Positions 46,180 through 54,736 of a stretch of 64,000 nt of DNA are shown piece by piece. Below the pieces are notes generated by a model, which saw nothing but the letters and a program-made list of their open reading frames with translations, ran no database searches and was not told the origin of the DNA. The first letter of the stretch is position 1. Each line of letters begins with the position of its first letter. The DNA comes from Agrobacterium tumefaciens (GTDB taxonomy: Bacteria; Pseudomonadota; Alphaproteobacteria; Rhizobiales; Rhizobiaceae), in contig NZ_WJOK01000002.1 of assembly GCF_009649785.1 (NCBI RefSeq), forward strand, positions 186,001 to 250,000, read 5' to 3'. Both the position numbers and the translations under genes were made by a program.

Positions 46180-47769
46180 ATGAGCTTGATCGGAAAGTTC
46201 GCCACGGTCGGCACGGCCACGCTCGGAAGCCGTATCTTCGGTTTCCTCCGCGAAACGCTGATGGCCGCAGCCGTCGGTACCGGCCCGGTCGCCGATGCCT
46301 TCAATGCTGCCTTCCGGTTCCCGAACACCTTCCGGCGCCTTTTTGCCGAAGGCGCGTTCAACTCGGCCTTCGTACCGCTTTTTGCCAAGGAGATCGAGGC
46401 GAACGGCATGGAGGGCGCAAGGCGCTTTTCCGAAGAAGTTTTCGGCGTTCTGTTCACCGTGCTTCTGGCTTTGACGATCCTGATGGAACTGTCGATGCCG
46501 TTCATCGTGCGCACCGTTATTGCGCCGGGCTTTCTGGAAGACCCGGTGAAATTCGACAACACCGTCCGTCTCGCAACCATCATGTTTCCCTATCTCGCCT
46601 GCATGTCGCTGGCGGCGATGATGGGCGGCATGCTGAATTCGCTGCACCGTTATTTCGCTGCCGCGATTGCACCGGTCTTCCTGAACATCATTCTGATTGG
46701 TGTTCTGATGCTGGCCTGGTGGAAGCATTACGACCCGCTTCAGGTGGGTTATGCCCTGTCCTGGGGTGTCATGGCGGCGGGTGTGGTGCAGCTTGGCATC
46801 GTCTGGATCGCCGTGCGCAATGCCGGCATGCGGATCGGTTTCCGCAGACCCCGGCTGACGAAGAATGTCCAGCGCCTGCTGGTCCTTGCTTTGCCGGCCG
46901 CGATCACCGGCGGCATCACCCAGATCAATCTCCTGATCAACACCAATATCGCGTCTGCCGGTGAGGGTGTGATCTCCTCGCTCGCCTATGCCGACCGGAT
47001 TTACCAGCTGCCGCTCGGTGTCGTCGGCATCGCCGTTGCCACCGTGCTTTTGCCGGAGCTGGCGCGGGCTTTGCGTGGCGGACATATGGTCGAGGCGGGA
47101 AGCCTGCAAAACCGCTCGGTCGAATTCGTGCTGTTTTTGACATTGCCCGCCGCCGCTGCCCTTCTCGTCATGGCGGAACCCATCGTGCGCTTTCTGTACG
47201 AGCGCGGCAATTTCGCGCCTTCGGCCACCGTCACCGTCGCGCAGATCCTCGGTATTTATGGCCTCGGCCTGCCGGCTTTCGTGCTGATAAAGGCGTTCAT
47301 TCCCGGCTTCTTTGCCCGCGAGGACACCCGCACACCGATGATCTTCGCGGCGATTTCCGTTGTTGTGAACGTCTCTCTGGCGCTGACGTTGTTTCCGCGT
47401 CTCGGAGGTCCGGGCATCGCCATTGCCGAGATCACCGCCGGCTGGGTCAATGCCGCCCTGCTGTTCGGCATGCTGTTGTGGCGGGGTCACTGGCATGTGG
47501 ACATTCCGCTCCTCACCCGCATTCCGCGCTTGCTGCTGTCCGCCGCCCTTATGGCGGGCTTCGTTCACTATGCACTGACCTATCTCAGCTTCGAGCTGTC
47601 CTCCGCCTCCTCCATTTTCGTCCGGGCCGGAACCATCATGGGCCTCGTGCTTTCCGCCATGCTCGTTTATTTCGTGCTGGCTTTCGTTTCGGGTGGTGCC
47701 GATCTCGGCATGGTCAAGAGAGCCATCAAAAAGCGCCGCAACAAGAATGCCCAGACGGAGACAAGCTGA
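46180..47769 (+). CDS. murJ: Lipid II flippase MurJ (MviN)
   Basis: Predicted 529-residue MOP-superfamily membrane protein with about fourteen hydrophobic helices, which flips the peptidoglycan precursor lipid II to the periplasm. The N-terminus GKFATVGTATLGSRIFGFLRE, the segment AFNAAFRFPNTFRRLFAEGAF and the loop YADRIYQLPLGVVGIAVATV are hallmarks of MurJ. The ATG at 46180 is seven bases after glnD; a longer frame overlapping glnD is rejected. The stop shares a base with the next gene start (TGATG). Confidence 0.95.
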   Translation: MSLIGKFATVGTATLGSRIFGFLRETLMAAAVGTGPVADAFNAAFRFPNTFRRLFAEGAFNSAFVPLFAKEIEANGMEGARRFSEEVFGVLFTVLLALTILMELSMPFIVRTVIAPGFLEDPVKFDNTVRLATIMFPYLACMSLAAMMGGMLNSLHRYFAAAIAPVFLNIILIGVLMLAWWKHYDPLQVGYALSWGVMAAGVVQLGIVWIAVRNAGMRIGFRRPRLTKNVQRLLVLALPAAITGGITQINLLINTNIASAGEGVISSLAYADRIYQLPLGVVGIAVATVLLPELARALRGGHMVEAGSLQNRSVEFVLFLTLPAAAALLVMAEPIVRFLYERGNFAPSATVTVAQILGIYGLGLPAFVLIKAFIPGFFAREDTRTPMIFAAISVVVNVSLALTLFPRLGGPGIAIAEITAGWVNAALLFGMLLWRGHWHVDIPLLTRIPRLLLSAALMAGFVHYALTYLSFELSSASSIFVRAGTIMGLVLSAMLVYFVLAFVSGGADLGMVKRAIKKRRNKNAQTETS

Positions 47770-48173
47770 TGTCCTTCGCAGAAAACCGTCGCATCGCCCT
47801 CATCACACTCGTGGTGGACGATTATGACCGGGCAAAGACGTTTTATTGCGAGGTTCTGGGGTTTGACTGCCTTTCCGACCAACCTCTTGATGACGGCAAA
47901 CGCTGGCTGGTGGTGAAGCCTCAAGGGACCGATGGCTGTGCCCTCTTGCTTGCCGAGGCGGATGGCGAAGCGCAGCGTCTTGCCATCGGCAACCAGACCG
48001 GCGGCCGTGTCGGGTTTTTCCTGCATACCGACGATTTCGGTCGTGACTACGAGACGATGCTTGCGCGCGGCGTGCGCTTTCTGGAAGAACCGCGCCATGA
48101 GGTTTATGGCTCTGTCGCGGTCTTTGCGGACCCTTATGGAAATCACTGGGATCTTCTTCAGCCGCGCGGCTGA
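47769..48173 (+). CDS. VOC-superfamily (glyoxalase/bleomycin-resistance fold) protein
   Basis: Predicted 134-residue VOC protein. The fold is clear from LITLVVDDYDRAKTFYCEVLGFDC at the start (shown here as LITLVVDDYDRA and FYCEVLGF), RVGFFLHTDDFGRDYETMLARG, and the closing VYGSVAVFADPYGNHWDLLQ, where the glutamate/histidine metal ligands of the family would lie. Substrate unknown; many such genes are lyases or dioxygenase-like. It overlaps murJ by one base and so is probably translated with it. I do not assign a function beyond the fold. Confidence 0.85.
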   Translation: MSFAENRRIALITLVVDDYDRAKTFYCEVLGFDCLSDQPLDDGKRWLVVKPQGTDGCALLLAEADGEAQRLAIGNQTGGRVGFFLHTDDFGRDYETMLARGVRFLEEPRHEVYGSVAVFADPYGNHWDLLQPRG

Positions 48174-48276
48174 CGCGCCCTGAAACCGCTTGATTGCGAG
48201 GGGCTGTAGGTGCATAAGCGCGCGTGCAATTCCAACCACGGGGCGGGGCCCTCCACAAGCCTTTTCGAGGACGACA

Positions 48277-49341
48277 ATGAACGCATTCAAGCCGCTGGTT
48301 TTCTCGGGCGTCCAGCCGACCGGCAATCTGCATCTCGGCAATTATCTCGGGGCCATCCGCAAATTCGTGGCGTTGCAGGAAGATAACGACTGCATCTATT
48401 GCGTCGTCGACATGCACGCCATCACCGCCCAGCTCGTTCATTCGGACCTGAAGGCGCAGACCCGCTCGATCGCTGCCGCCTTCATTGCCGCAGGCATTGA
48501 TCCGGTGAAGCATATCGTCTTCAACCAGTCGGCTGTGCCGCAGCACGCCGAACTCGCCTGGATCTTCAATTGCGTGGCGCGCATCGGCTGGATGGAGCGC
48601 ATGACGCAGTTCAAGGACAAGTCCGGCAAGAATGCCGAGCAGGTGTCGCTTGGGCTGCTTGCCTATCCGAGCCTGATGGCTGCGGACATTCTCGTCTACC
48701 GCGCGACCCACGTTCCTGTCGGCGACGACCAGAAGCAGCATCTGGAACTGGCCCGCGACATCGCCCAGAAATTCAACATCGATTTCGGCGACCATATCCG
48801 CAACGCCGGTCTCGGGCTTGACATCACCGTGGGCAATGAGCCGGTGCATGCCTATTTCCCGATGGTGGAGCCGCTGATCGGCGGTCCGGCACCGCGGGTG
48901 ATGTCGTTGAAGGACGGCACCAAGAAGATGTCGAAGTCCGATCCGTCGGATCTGTCGCGCATCAACCTCATGGACGATGTCGACGCCATTTCGAGAAAGA
49001 TCAAGAAGGCGAAGACGGACCCGGATGCACTGCCGAGCGAAGTGGAAGGCCTGAAGGGCCGCCCGGAGGCCGAAAACCTAGTTGGTATCTATGCAGCACT
49101 GTCTGACAAGACGAAAGCGGAAGTTCTTTTAGAATTCGGCGGACAGCAGTTCTCGGCCTTCAAGCCGGCTCTCGTCGAGCTTGCCGTCAATGTGCTGGCT
49201 CCGGTCAACAACGAGATGCGCCGCCTTCTCGACGATCCCACCCACATCGATGCCATCCTCAAACAGGGTGGTGAGCGCGCGCGCGCGATCGCCGAAAACA
49301 CGATGAACGAGGTGCGCGACATCATCGGGTTCCTGCGCTGA
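48277..49341 (+). CDS. trpS: Tryptophanyl-tRNA synthetase
   Basis: Predicted 354-residue class I aminoacyl-tRNA synthetase charging tRNA-Trp. The HIGH-like motif is HLGN (19-22) in [12 protein letters not shown], and KMSKS is exact at 217-221. Other conserved parts: [35 protein letters not shown]. Length is typical. ATG 48277 follows CGAGG and begins [13 protein letters not shown]; the longer frame is rejected. A strong terminator lies after the stop. Confidence 0.97.
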   Translation: MNAFKPLVFSGVQPTGNLHLGNYLGAIRKFVALQEDNDCIYCVVDMHAITAQLVHSDLKAQTRSIAAAFIAAGIDPVKHIVFNQSAVPQHAELAWIFNCVARIGWMERMTQFKDKSGKNAEQVSLGLLAYPSLMAADILVYRATHVPVGDDQKQHLELARDIAQKFNIDFGDHIRNAGLGLDITVGNEPVHAYFPMVEPLIGGPAPRVMSLKDGTKKMSKSDPSDLSRINLMDDVDAISRKIKKAKTDPDALPSEVEGLKGRPEAENLVGIYAALSDKTKAEVLLEFGGQQFSAFKPALVELAVNVLAPVNNEMRRLLDDPTHIDAILKQGGERARAIAENTMNEVRDIIGFLR

Positions 49342-49359
49342 CCACGTATCGCCTTGCGG

Positions 49360-49390
49360 ATCACGGCGGGCGGTTTGCGCCTGCCGTGAT
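49360..49390. repeat. Hairpin downstream of trpS
   Basis: ATCACGGC (49360-49367) and GCCGTGAT (49383-49390) form a perfect 8-bp stem with a 15-base GC-rich loop that can pair further. It lies immediately before the trpS terminator and probably protects the mRNA end. Confidence 0.5.
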
Positions 49391-49402
49391 TTGATATAAT
49401 CT

Positions 49403-49427
49403 CCGCCCGAACCGTCGGGCGGTTTTT
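49403..49427 (+). terminator. Intrinsic terminator of trpS
   Basis: CCGCCCGA (49403-49410) pairs with TCGGGCGG (49415-49422) around an ACCG loop, and five T bases follow. It is 61 bases after the trpS stop and 30 bases before the stress-protein start. Confidence 0.9.
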
Positions 49428-49456
49428 CGGATCGCGGCGGACACAGGGAGTGCGGA

Positions 49457-49948
49457 ATGGTTTCAAAACGGCTGTCGCGTCTGGAAGGGCATCGTCGCAA
49501 ATTTCTCGCTGTTATCGATGACACACCGGAATGCGAAAGGGCCGTGCATTATGCCGGTCGTCGCGCCAAGAACTCCAATGGCGGACTGGTTCTGCTTTAC
49601 ATGATACCGGAAGGCGATTTCCAGCAGTGGCTGGGCGTCGAGCAGATCATGCGGGCCGAGGCGCGCGAGGAGGCGGAAGCAACGCTTGCAAAGATCGCCC
49701 AGAAGGTCCGTGAGACCATCGGCATCGAGCCGGAAGCGGTTATCCGTGAAGGCGGTGCAACCGAACAGATCCACGGGCTCATCGAGGAAGATCGCGATAT
49801 TGCCATTCTGGTTTTGGCGGCAGGATCGACGAAGGAAGGGCCGGGACCGCTCGTCTCCTCCATCTCAGGACGCGGTGCGGCCTTCCCCATACCCGTCACC
49901 GTGCTGCCAGATACGCTGACGGATGAGGAAATCGACGCCCTTTGCTGA
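49457..49948 (+). CDS. Universal stress protein (UspA-fold)
   Basis: Predicted 163-residue single-domain Usp protein. Marks of the fold: FLAVIDDTPECERAVHYAGRRA at the start (quoted as LAVIDDTPECE), LVLLYMIPEGDFQQW, and the end IAILVLAAGSTKEGPGPLVS. The ATP-binding motif usually read as G-x2-G-x9-GS appears as a degenerate AAGS...GPGPLVSS, so nucleotide binding is uncertain. The gene lies after the trpS terminator, so it needs its own promoter. The biological role is unknown. Confidence 0.85.
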   Translation: MVSKRLSRLEGHRRKFLAVIDDTPECERAVHYAGRRAKNSNGGLVLLYMIPEGDFQQWLGVEQIMRAEAREEAEATLAKIAQKVRETIGIEPEAVIREGGATEQIHGLIEEDRDIAILVLAAGSTKEGPGPLVSSISGRGAAFPIPVTVLPDTLTDEEIDALC

Positions 49949-50117
49949 CCTTCGTTCGACCGCGAAAGGCAGGAACGGATTCGGGCAAGAATTTGGGGCT
50001 GACGATTTCTTGAATGTAATTATCATGTCAGGGCTTGAAGTAAGGCTTCGCCAGGCGTATTTTTTGGAAGAATTCTAAATTGCGGGGCGTGAACGGCGAC
50101 CTCGAAGGAGACAGATA

Positions 50118-50681
50118 ATGTTCATTCAGACGGAAGCCACGCCGAACCCCGCGACCCTCAAGTTCCTGCCGGGCAAGGTGGTGCTGGAAAGCGGCACGGC
50201 TGAGTTTCTCAACCCCGCGCAGGCGCAGGCCTCGCCGCTGGCAGAGCGCCTCTTCACCATTCCGGGTGTCACCGGCGTTTATTTCGGCTTCGATTTCATC
50301 ACCGTCACCAAGGATGACGCCGAATGGCAGCATCTGAAGCCCGCCATTCTTGGTTCGATCATGGAGCATTTCATGTCTGGCCGCCCCATCATGGGCACTG
50401 CCATTGCGGCTGAAGTGTCGGATGAGGAAGGCGAGTTCTTTGAAGCGGGTGACGAAACCATCGTCGCCACCATCAAGGAACTGCTTGATACCCGCGTCCG
50501 CCCCGCCGTGGCGCAGGATGGTGGCGATATCACTTTCCGTGGTTTCCGCGACGGCACAGTGTTCCTGAACATGAAGGGCGCCTGCTCCGGTTGCCCGTCC
50601 TCCACCGCCACGCTGAAGCACGGCGTCCAGAACCTGCTTCGTCATTTCGTGCCGGAAGTGCGCGAAGTCGAAGCTGTATGA
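50118..50681 (+). CDS. Nfu-type iron-sulfur cluster carrier protein
   Basis: Predicted 187-residue Fe-S scaffold/carrier. The N-terminal Nfu_N domain covers about 1-90 (MFIQTEATPNPATLKFLPGK, GVYFGFDFITVTK). The C-terminal NifU-like domain covers about 112-187 with RPAVAQDGGDITF and the cluster cysteines C156 and C159 in GACSGCPSS. This is the eukaryote-like NFU1 arrangement common in alphaproteobacteria. GGAGAC lies just upstream of the ATG. The next gene, tsaB, starts 21 bases later. Confidence 0.93.
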   Translation: MFIQTEATPNPATLKFLPGKVVLESGTAEFLNPAQAQASPLAERLFTIPGVTGVYFGFDFITVTKDDAEWQHLKPAILGSIMEHFMSGRPIMGTAIAAEVSDEEGEFFEAGDETIVATIKELLDTRVRPAVAQDGGDITFRGFRDGTVFLNMKGACSGCPSSTATLKHGVQNLLRHFVPEVREVEAV

Positions 50682-50702
50682 CGTTGTAAGCCAGGCCGCG
50701 CC

Positions 50703-51371
50703 ATGATTGTTCTCGCACTCGATACCTCAGGTGTGGACTGTTCCGCCTGCGTCTACGACAGCGCCTCCGACACGGTGCTTGGCGAGGTGTGCGAAACCAT
50801 CGGAAAAGGTCATGCCGAGCGGCTGATGGCTGTGATTGATGGCGCTCTGCAGCAGGCACGCCTGCCGCTTCAGAAAGTCGGGCGCATCGCGGTAACGATC
50901 GGACCGGGTTCCTTTACCGGCATTCGCGTCGGCGTTGCCGCCGCGCGTGGTTTTGCCCTGTCGCTCGGCATAGAGGCAGTCGGCGTAACCACGCTTGAGA
51001 CGATCGCCTTGCATCATCTGCTGGAAAATCCCGGCCGGCCAGTGGCTGTCGGGCTCGACGCCAAACGGGGCGAAGCCTACCTCCAGACATTTGCAGAGGA
51101 TGGATCGCCGCTCCTCGAGGCCGCGCTTTTGTCTCTGGAGGATGCCAAAACGGCTCTCTCCGGTTTCGATGGCGCCATTATCGGTTCCGCCGCACCCCTT
51201 TTTCAGGGTTTCGACGCGGGGTCAGGGCCCGATCACTTTCCGATTTCCACTGTCGCGCGGGCGGGTGGACGCAAGCCGAAAGGCATGCCGAAACCCGCAC
51301 CGCTTTACCTTCGCGGCCCGGATGCCCGGCCGCAGACGGGTTTTGCGCTGGCACGCCAGAGCGTTGCCTGA
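50703..51371 (+). CDS. tsaB: tRNA threonylcarbamoyladenosine biosynthesis protein TsaB
   Basis: Predicted 222-residue ASKHA-fold protein that partners TsaD and TsaE in making t6A37 of ANN-decoding tRNAs. Family marks: MIVLALDTSGVDCSACVYD at the N-terminus, the GHAERLMAVIDGAL helix and VTIGPGSFTGIRVGVAAARG. Length is near the 231-residue E. coli protein. It precedes rimI by 39 bases, a conserved pairing. TsaD and TsaE are not in the window. Confidence 0.94.
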   Translation: MIVLALDTSGVDCSACVYDSASDTVLGEVCETIGKGHAERLMAVIDGALQQARLPLQKVGRIAVTIGPGSFTGIRVGVAAARGFALSLGIEAVGVTTLETIALHHLLENPGRPVAVGLDAKRGEAYLQTFAEDGSPLLEAALLSLEDAKTALSGFDGAIIGSAAPLFQGFDAGSGPDHFPISTVARAGGRKPKGMPKPAPLYLRGPDARPQTGFALARQSVA

Positions 51372-51410
51372 TAGGTGGCACCCGTAAATGCGTGCGGATG
51401 ATTCCTTGTT

Positions 51411-51905
51411 ATGTTTGACGAATATCTAAGCTGGAAGCCCTATTTCGAGATCGTGCCGATGCAGCATGAGGATTGCGCCGGAGTGGCGGAATTGCATGCG
51501 CTGCGCTTTCCGCGCCCCTGGAATGACGGGGAGTTTTCCGGGCTGTTGACGCAAGGCTCGGTTTTCGGTGCCGTCGCGCGGCAGACGAACGCATTTTTCA
51601 GTAAACCGCTCGGTGGTTTCGTGCTTGCGCGCGAAGTGGCCGGCGAGGCGGAAATCCTGACCGTTGCGGTAGCCGACAAGTTCGCGCGCACCGGCCTCGG
51701 CTGGCGCCTGATGCAATCGGCCGTCCGTGAGGCGATGATGCGCGGTGCTGAAACGATGTTCCTGGAAGTGGACAGCAACAATGCCTCCGCCCTGGGACTT
51801 TATAAAAAGCTCGGCTTCAAAACGGTCGCTGAGCGCAAGGCCTATTACACAGCCAAGGATGGCGCGAAGTCGACGGCGCTTGTCATGCGCCGCGATCTTC
51901 GCTAG
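51411..51905 (+). CDS. rimI: Ribosomal-protein-alanine N-acetyltransferase (GNAT)
   Basis: Predicted 164-residue GNAT enzyme; RimI acetylates the N-terminal alanine of ribosomal protein S18. The acetyl-CoA site is seen in ILTVAVADKFARTGLGWRLM (R-x2-G-x-G/A loop) and ETMFLEVDSNNASALGLYKKLGF is the standard C-terminal RimI stretch, here cited as LEVDSNNASALGLYKKLGF. Adjacency to tsaB supports RimI over other GNATs. The gene ends 69 bases before mur. Confidence 0.88.
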   Translation: MFDEYLSWKPYFEIVPMQHEDCAGVAELHALRFPRPWNDGEFSGLLTQGSVFGAVARQTNAFFSKPLGGFVLAREVAGEAEILTVAVADKFARTGLGWRLMQSAVREAMMRGAETMFLEVDSNNASALGLYKKLGFKTVAERKAYYTAKDGAKSTALVMRRDLR

Positions 51906-51974
51906 TTCCCTGCGACAGGCATTTTTCGGCGACAGCCCCGAAATTCAACCGGAATACTCAAAAGGCCAGAAGAC

Positions 51975-52403
51975 GTGATAGACCTTTCGAAAACGCTGGA
52001 GGAACTTTGTGCCGAACGCGGCATGCGGATGACGGACCAGCGCCGTGTCATCGCCCGCGTGCTGCAGGAATCGGCAGACCATCCGGATGTCGAGGAGCTT
52101 TACCGCCGTTCCTCCGCCGTGGATCCGCGCATCTCGATTTCCACCGTTTACAGAACGGTGAAGCTGTTCGAGGACGCCGGCATCATCGAGCGTCATGATT
52201 TTCGCGATGGCCGCTCGCGTTACGAGACCGTGCCTGAGGAACATCACGATCATCTGATCGATCTGAAGAATAGTGTGGTCATCGAGTTTCATTCACCCGA
52301 GATCGAGGCGCTTCAGGAAAAGATCGCCAGGGAACATGGCTTCAAGCTCGTTGATCACCGGCTCGAACTCTACGGTGTACCGTTGAAGCCCGGCGAACAT
52401 TGA
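51975..52403 (+). CDS. mur: Fur-family regulator, Mur-type (manganese-responsive in rhizobia)
   Basis: Predicted 142-residue metalloregulator. The winged helix spans about 1-80 (GMRMTDQRRVIARVL, RISISTVYRTVKLFEDAGII), then the dimer/metal domain with HHDHL (H90, H91, H93). The CxxC zinc motif usual after HHDHLI is absent: residues 96-99 are D-L-K-N, and the only cysteine is C12. That pattern is known for rhizobial Mur, which senses Mn; the Agrobacterium protein is still called Fur and affects Mn and iron genes. GTG 51975 is the start. olsA begins 30 bases after the stop. Confidence 0.93.
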   Translation: MIDLSKTLEELCAERGMRMTDQRRVIARVLQESADHPDVEELYRRSSAVDPRISISTVYRTVKLFEDAGIIERHDFRDGRSRYETVPEEHHDHLIDLKNSVVIEFHSPEIEALQEKIAREHGFKLVDHRLELYGVPLKPGEH

Positions 52404-52433
52404 GACGCTGGTGAGCAAGCGCACGGTTCAATC

Positions 52434-53228
52434 ATGATGTGGCTTCGGACAGCCTATATTGCGGTCGTTCTCCTGATCGTCACGCTTATATTGCTGCCGC
52501 TGCAACTGTTGGGCCTTGCCTTCGACTGGCGGCTTCGTCGCCGCATTCCACGCATCTGGCACCGCATCGCCTGCCATGTCCTCGGCATTCGCGTGCATGT
52601 CCATGGGGATGTGGAGCGGGCAAAACCGCTGATGCTGGCGGTCAATCACGCCTCGTGGAAGGACATTCTCGTTCTCGGCAGTATTGCCGACGTGGTGTTC
52701 ATCGCCAAGACGGAAGTGCGTGACTGGCCCGTCTTCGGCTGGCTCGCCCGTCTGCAGAAAAGCATCTTCGTCCAGCGCGAGCAGAAGCGCAGCACCGGTG
52801 CGCAGGTCGGCGAGATCGCCGCCCGCATGGCCGATGGCGAGATCGTCGTGTTGTTCCCGGAAGGCACTACCTCTGACGGCAACCGCATGCTTGCCGTCAA
52901 ATCCTCGCTGTTTGGCGCAGCCTCCACGGCTGCCGAGCAGGTTCCGGGCAAGCTCGTCTATGTGCAGCCGGTCGCAATCGCCTATACGCGGGTGCAGGGC
53001 ATGGCCATGGGACGTTACCACCGGGTCATTGCGGCCTGGCCGGGCAGCATAACTCTGGTGCCGCATCTGCTCGGTATCATCAGGGCAGGTGCCATCGACG
53101 TCGACGTTACATTCGGCGACAGCGTTCCGTTTCACAGCACAGATAACCGCAAGCGTCTGGCGACCGATATCGCCGCTTCTATCCGTTCCATGTTGGCTTT
53201 CAGCCTGCGTGGTGGCTGGCGGAAATAG
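52434..53228 (+). CDS. olsA: Lyso-ornithine lipid O-acyltransferase (PlsC family)
   Basis: Predicted 264-residue membrane acyltransferase. An N-terminal hydrophobic helix lies at about 7-30. The PlsC motifs are visible: block I NHASWKD (N71-H72-x4-D77), block III FPEGTTSDG (141-149), with QREQKRS between. OlsA of Sinorhizobium esterifies lyso-ornithine lipid made by OlsB to give ornithine lipid; the assignment to OlsA rather than PlsC rests on rhizobial context. It follows mur by 30 bases on the same strand and may be read with it. Confidence 0.88.
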   Translation: MMWLRTAYIAVVLLIVTLILLPLQLLGLAFDWRLRRRIPRIWHRIACHVLGIRVHVHGDVERAKPLMLAVNHASWKDILVLGSIADVVFIAKTEVRDWPVFGWLARLQKSIFVQREQKRSTGAQVGEIAARMADGEIVVLFPEGTTSDGNRMLAVKSSLFGAASTAAEQVPGKLVYVQPVAIAYTRVQGMAMGRYHRVIAAWPGSITLVPHLLGIIRAGAIDVDVTFGDSVPFHSTDNRKRLATDIAASIRSMLAFSLRGGWRK

Positions 53229-53292
53229 AGCATTCCAGCTTTTCCGGTATTTTTCTGTTTAATCCGGGCGTGAAAAACACTAGATAACCGCC

Positions 53293-54696
53293 ATGACCCA
53301 GGAAACGCTTGGCCTCGATGCCCCCGAAATGATTGCCCGCGAGGGCTCTAACAGCAGGAAGGTCTTCATCAAGACCTATGGCTGTCAGATGAACGTCTAC
53401 GATTCCGTCCGCATGAGCGATGCGCTGGCGAAGGACGGTTACGTTCAGACGGAGGATATGGGCGAGGCGGATCTGGTGCTTCTGAACACCTGTCACATCC
53501 GCGAAAAGGCCGCTGAAAAGGTCTATTCGGCGCTCGGCCGCCTGCGCGACATGAAAAAATCGCGCGAAGAACAGGGCCGCGAATTCGTGATCGGCGTTGC
53601 CGGATGTGTGGCACAGGCAGAAGGCGAGGAAATCCTTCGCCGTGCGCCAGCCGTCGATGTCGTCATCGGCCCACAGACCTATCATCGCCTGCCGGACGCC
53701 CTGAAGCGGGTGCGCGGCGGCGAGCGCGTCATCGAGACCGAATATGCCGTTGAGGACAAGTTCGAACATCTGCCGGTGGCCGAAAAGGCAACACTGCGTA
53801 CGCGCGGCGTCACGGCATTTTTGACGGTGCAGGAAGGCTGCGACAAGTTCTGCACCTTCTGTGTTGTGCCCTATACGCGTGGTTCGGAAGTTTCGCGTCC
53901 CGTGCGCCAGATCGTCGATGAGGCGATGAAACTGGTGGATGCCGGTGTGCGCGAAATCACGCTGCTCGGCCAGAACGTCAATGCCTGGCAGGGCGAAGGC
54001 TCGAAAGGCGAAAAATGGGGACTTGCCGAGCTTCTTTACCGGCTGGCGGAAATTCCCGGTCTCGCACGCCTTCGCTATACCACCAGCCATCCGCGCGACA
54101 TGGATGACCGCTTGATTGGCGCCCATCGCGACCTGCGCATTCTGATGCCCTATCTGCATCTGCCTGTTCAGTCCGGGTCGGATCGCATTCTGAAGGCGAT
54201 GAATCGTCGCCACACAGGTGAGGAATATATCCAGCTCATTGAAAAAATCCGGGCCGCCCGCCCTGATATCGCCATGTCCGGGGATTTTATTGTTGGCTTC
54301 CCCGGCGAGACGGATCGTGATTTCGAAGACACGATGGCGATCATCGAACAGGTGAAATATGCGCAGGCCTTTTCATTCAAATATTCCACACGCCCCGGAA
54401 CGCCGGGCGCCGATCTGACGGATCAGGTTGCGGAAGAGGTGAAGGCCGAGCGGCTGGAACGATTGCAGGCGCTGCTCTTGCGGCAGCAGAAGGAATTTGC
54501 GGAATCGCTGGTCGGAAAGACGATGGATGTGTTGCTGGAAAAGCCCGGCCGCATGCCTGAACAGTTGATAGGTCGCTCTCCCTGGCTGCAATCTGTGAAT
54601 CTTGATGCAAAGACTTTGAAAATCGGTGACATTGTTAATGTACGAATCACCGCAACGGGTCCAAACAGCTTGTTTGCCGAGGTGGCAGAGAGTTAG
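53293..54696 (+). CDS. miaB: tRNA-2-methylthio-N6-dimethylallyladenosine synthase MiaB
   Basis: Predicted 467-residue radical-SAM methylthiotransferase acting on A37 of tRNAs reading UNN codons. The N-terminal UPF0004 domain binds a second 4Fe-4S cluster through C31, C67 and C105; the radical-SAM cluster is C183-x3-C187-x2-C190 (CDKFCTFC); a TRAM domain ends the protein ([18 protein letters not shown]). All six cysteines are present. phoH follows about 40 bases later, and the order miaB-phoH-ybeY-corC-lnt is conserved in proteobacteria. Confidence 0.97.
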   Translation: MTQETLGLDAPEMIAREGSNSRKVFIKTYGCQMNVYDSVRMSDALAKDGYVQTEDMGEADLVLLNTCHIREKAAEKVYSALGRLRDMKKSREEQGREFVIGVAGCVAQAEGEEILRRAPAVDVVIGPQTYHRLPDALKRVRGGERVIETEYAVEDKFEHLPVAEKATLRTRGVTAFLTVQEGCDKFCTFCVVPYTRGSEVSRPVRQIVDEAMKLVDAGVREITLLGQNVNAWQGEGSKGEKWGLAELLYRLAEIPGLARLRYTTSHPRDMDDRLIGAHRDLRILMPYLHLPVQSGSDRILKAMNRRHTGEEYIQLIEKIRAARPDIAMSGDFIVGFPGETDRDFEDTMAIIEQVKYAQAFSFKYSTRPGTPGADLTDQVAEEVKAERLERLQALLLRQQKEFAESLVGKTMDVLLEKPGRMPEQLIGRSPWLQSVNLDAKTLKIGDIVNVRITATGPNSLFAEVAES

Positions 54697-54736
54697 AGTG
54701 AGGAGCCGACACTGATTGGGACAGGAGCCTGACCGC

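Noticed and set aside
43452..46583. A 1043-codon minus-strand open frame opposite glnD and murJ
   Set aside because: It is the mirror of two well-identified genes in a GC-rich genome, and its protein has no domain resemblance.
46117..47568. A 483-codon minus-strand frame opposite murJ
   Set aside because: Shadow of murJ; no family resemblance.
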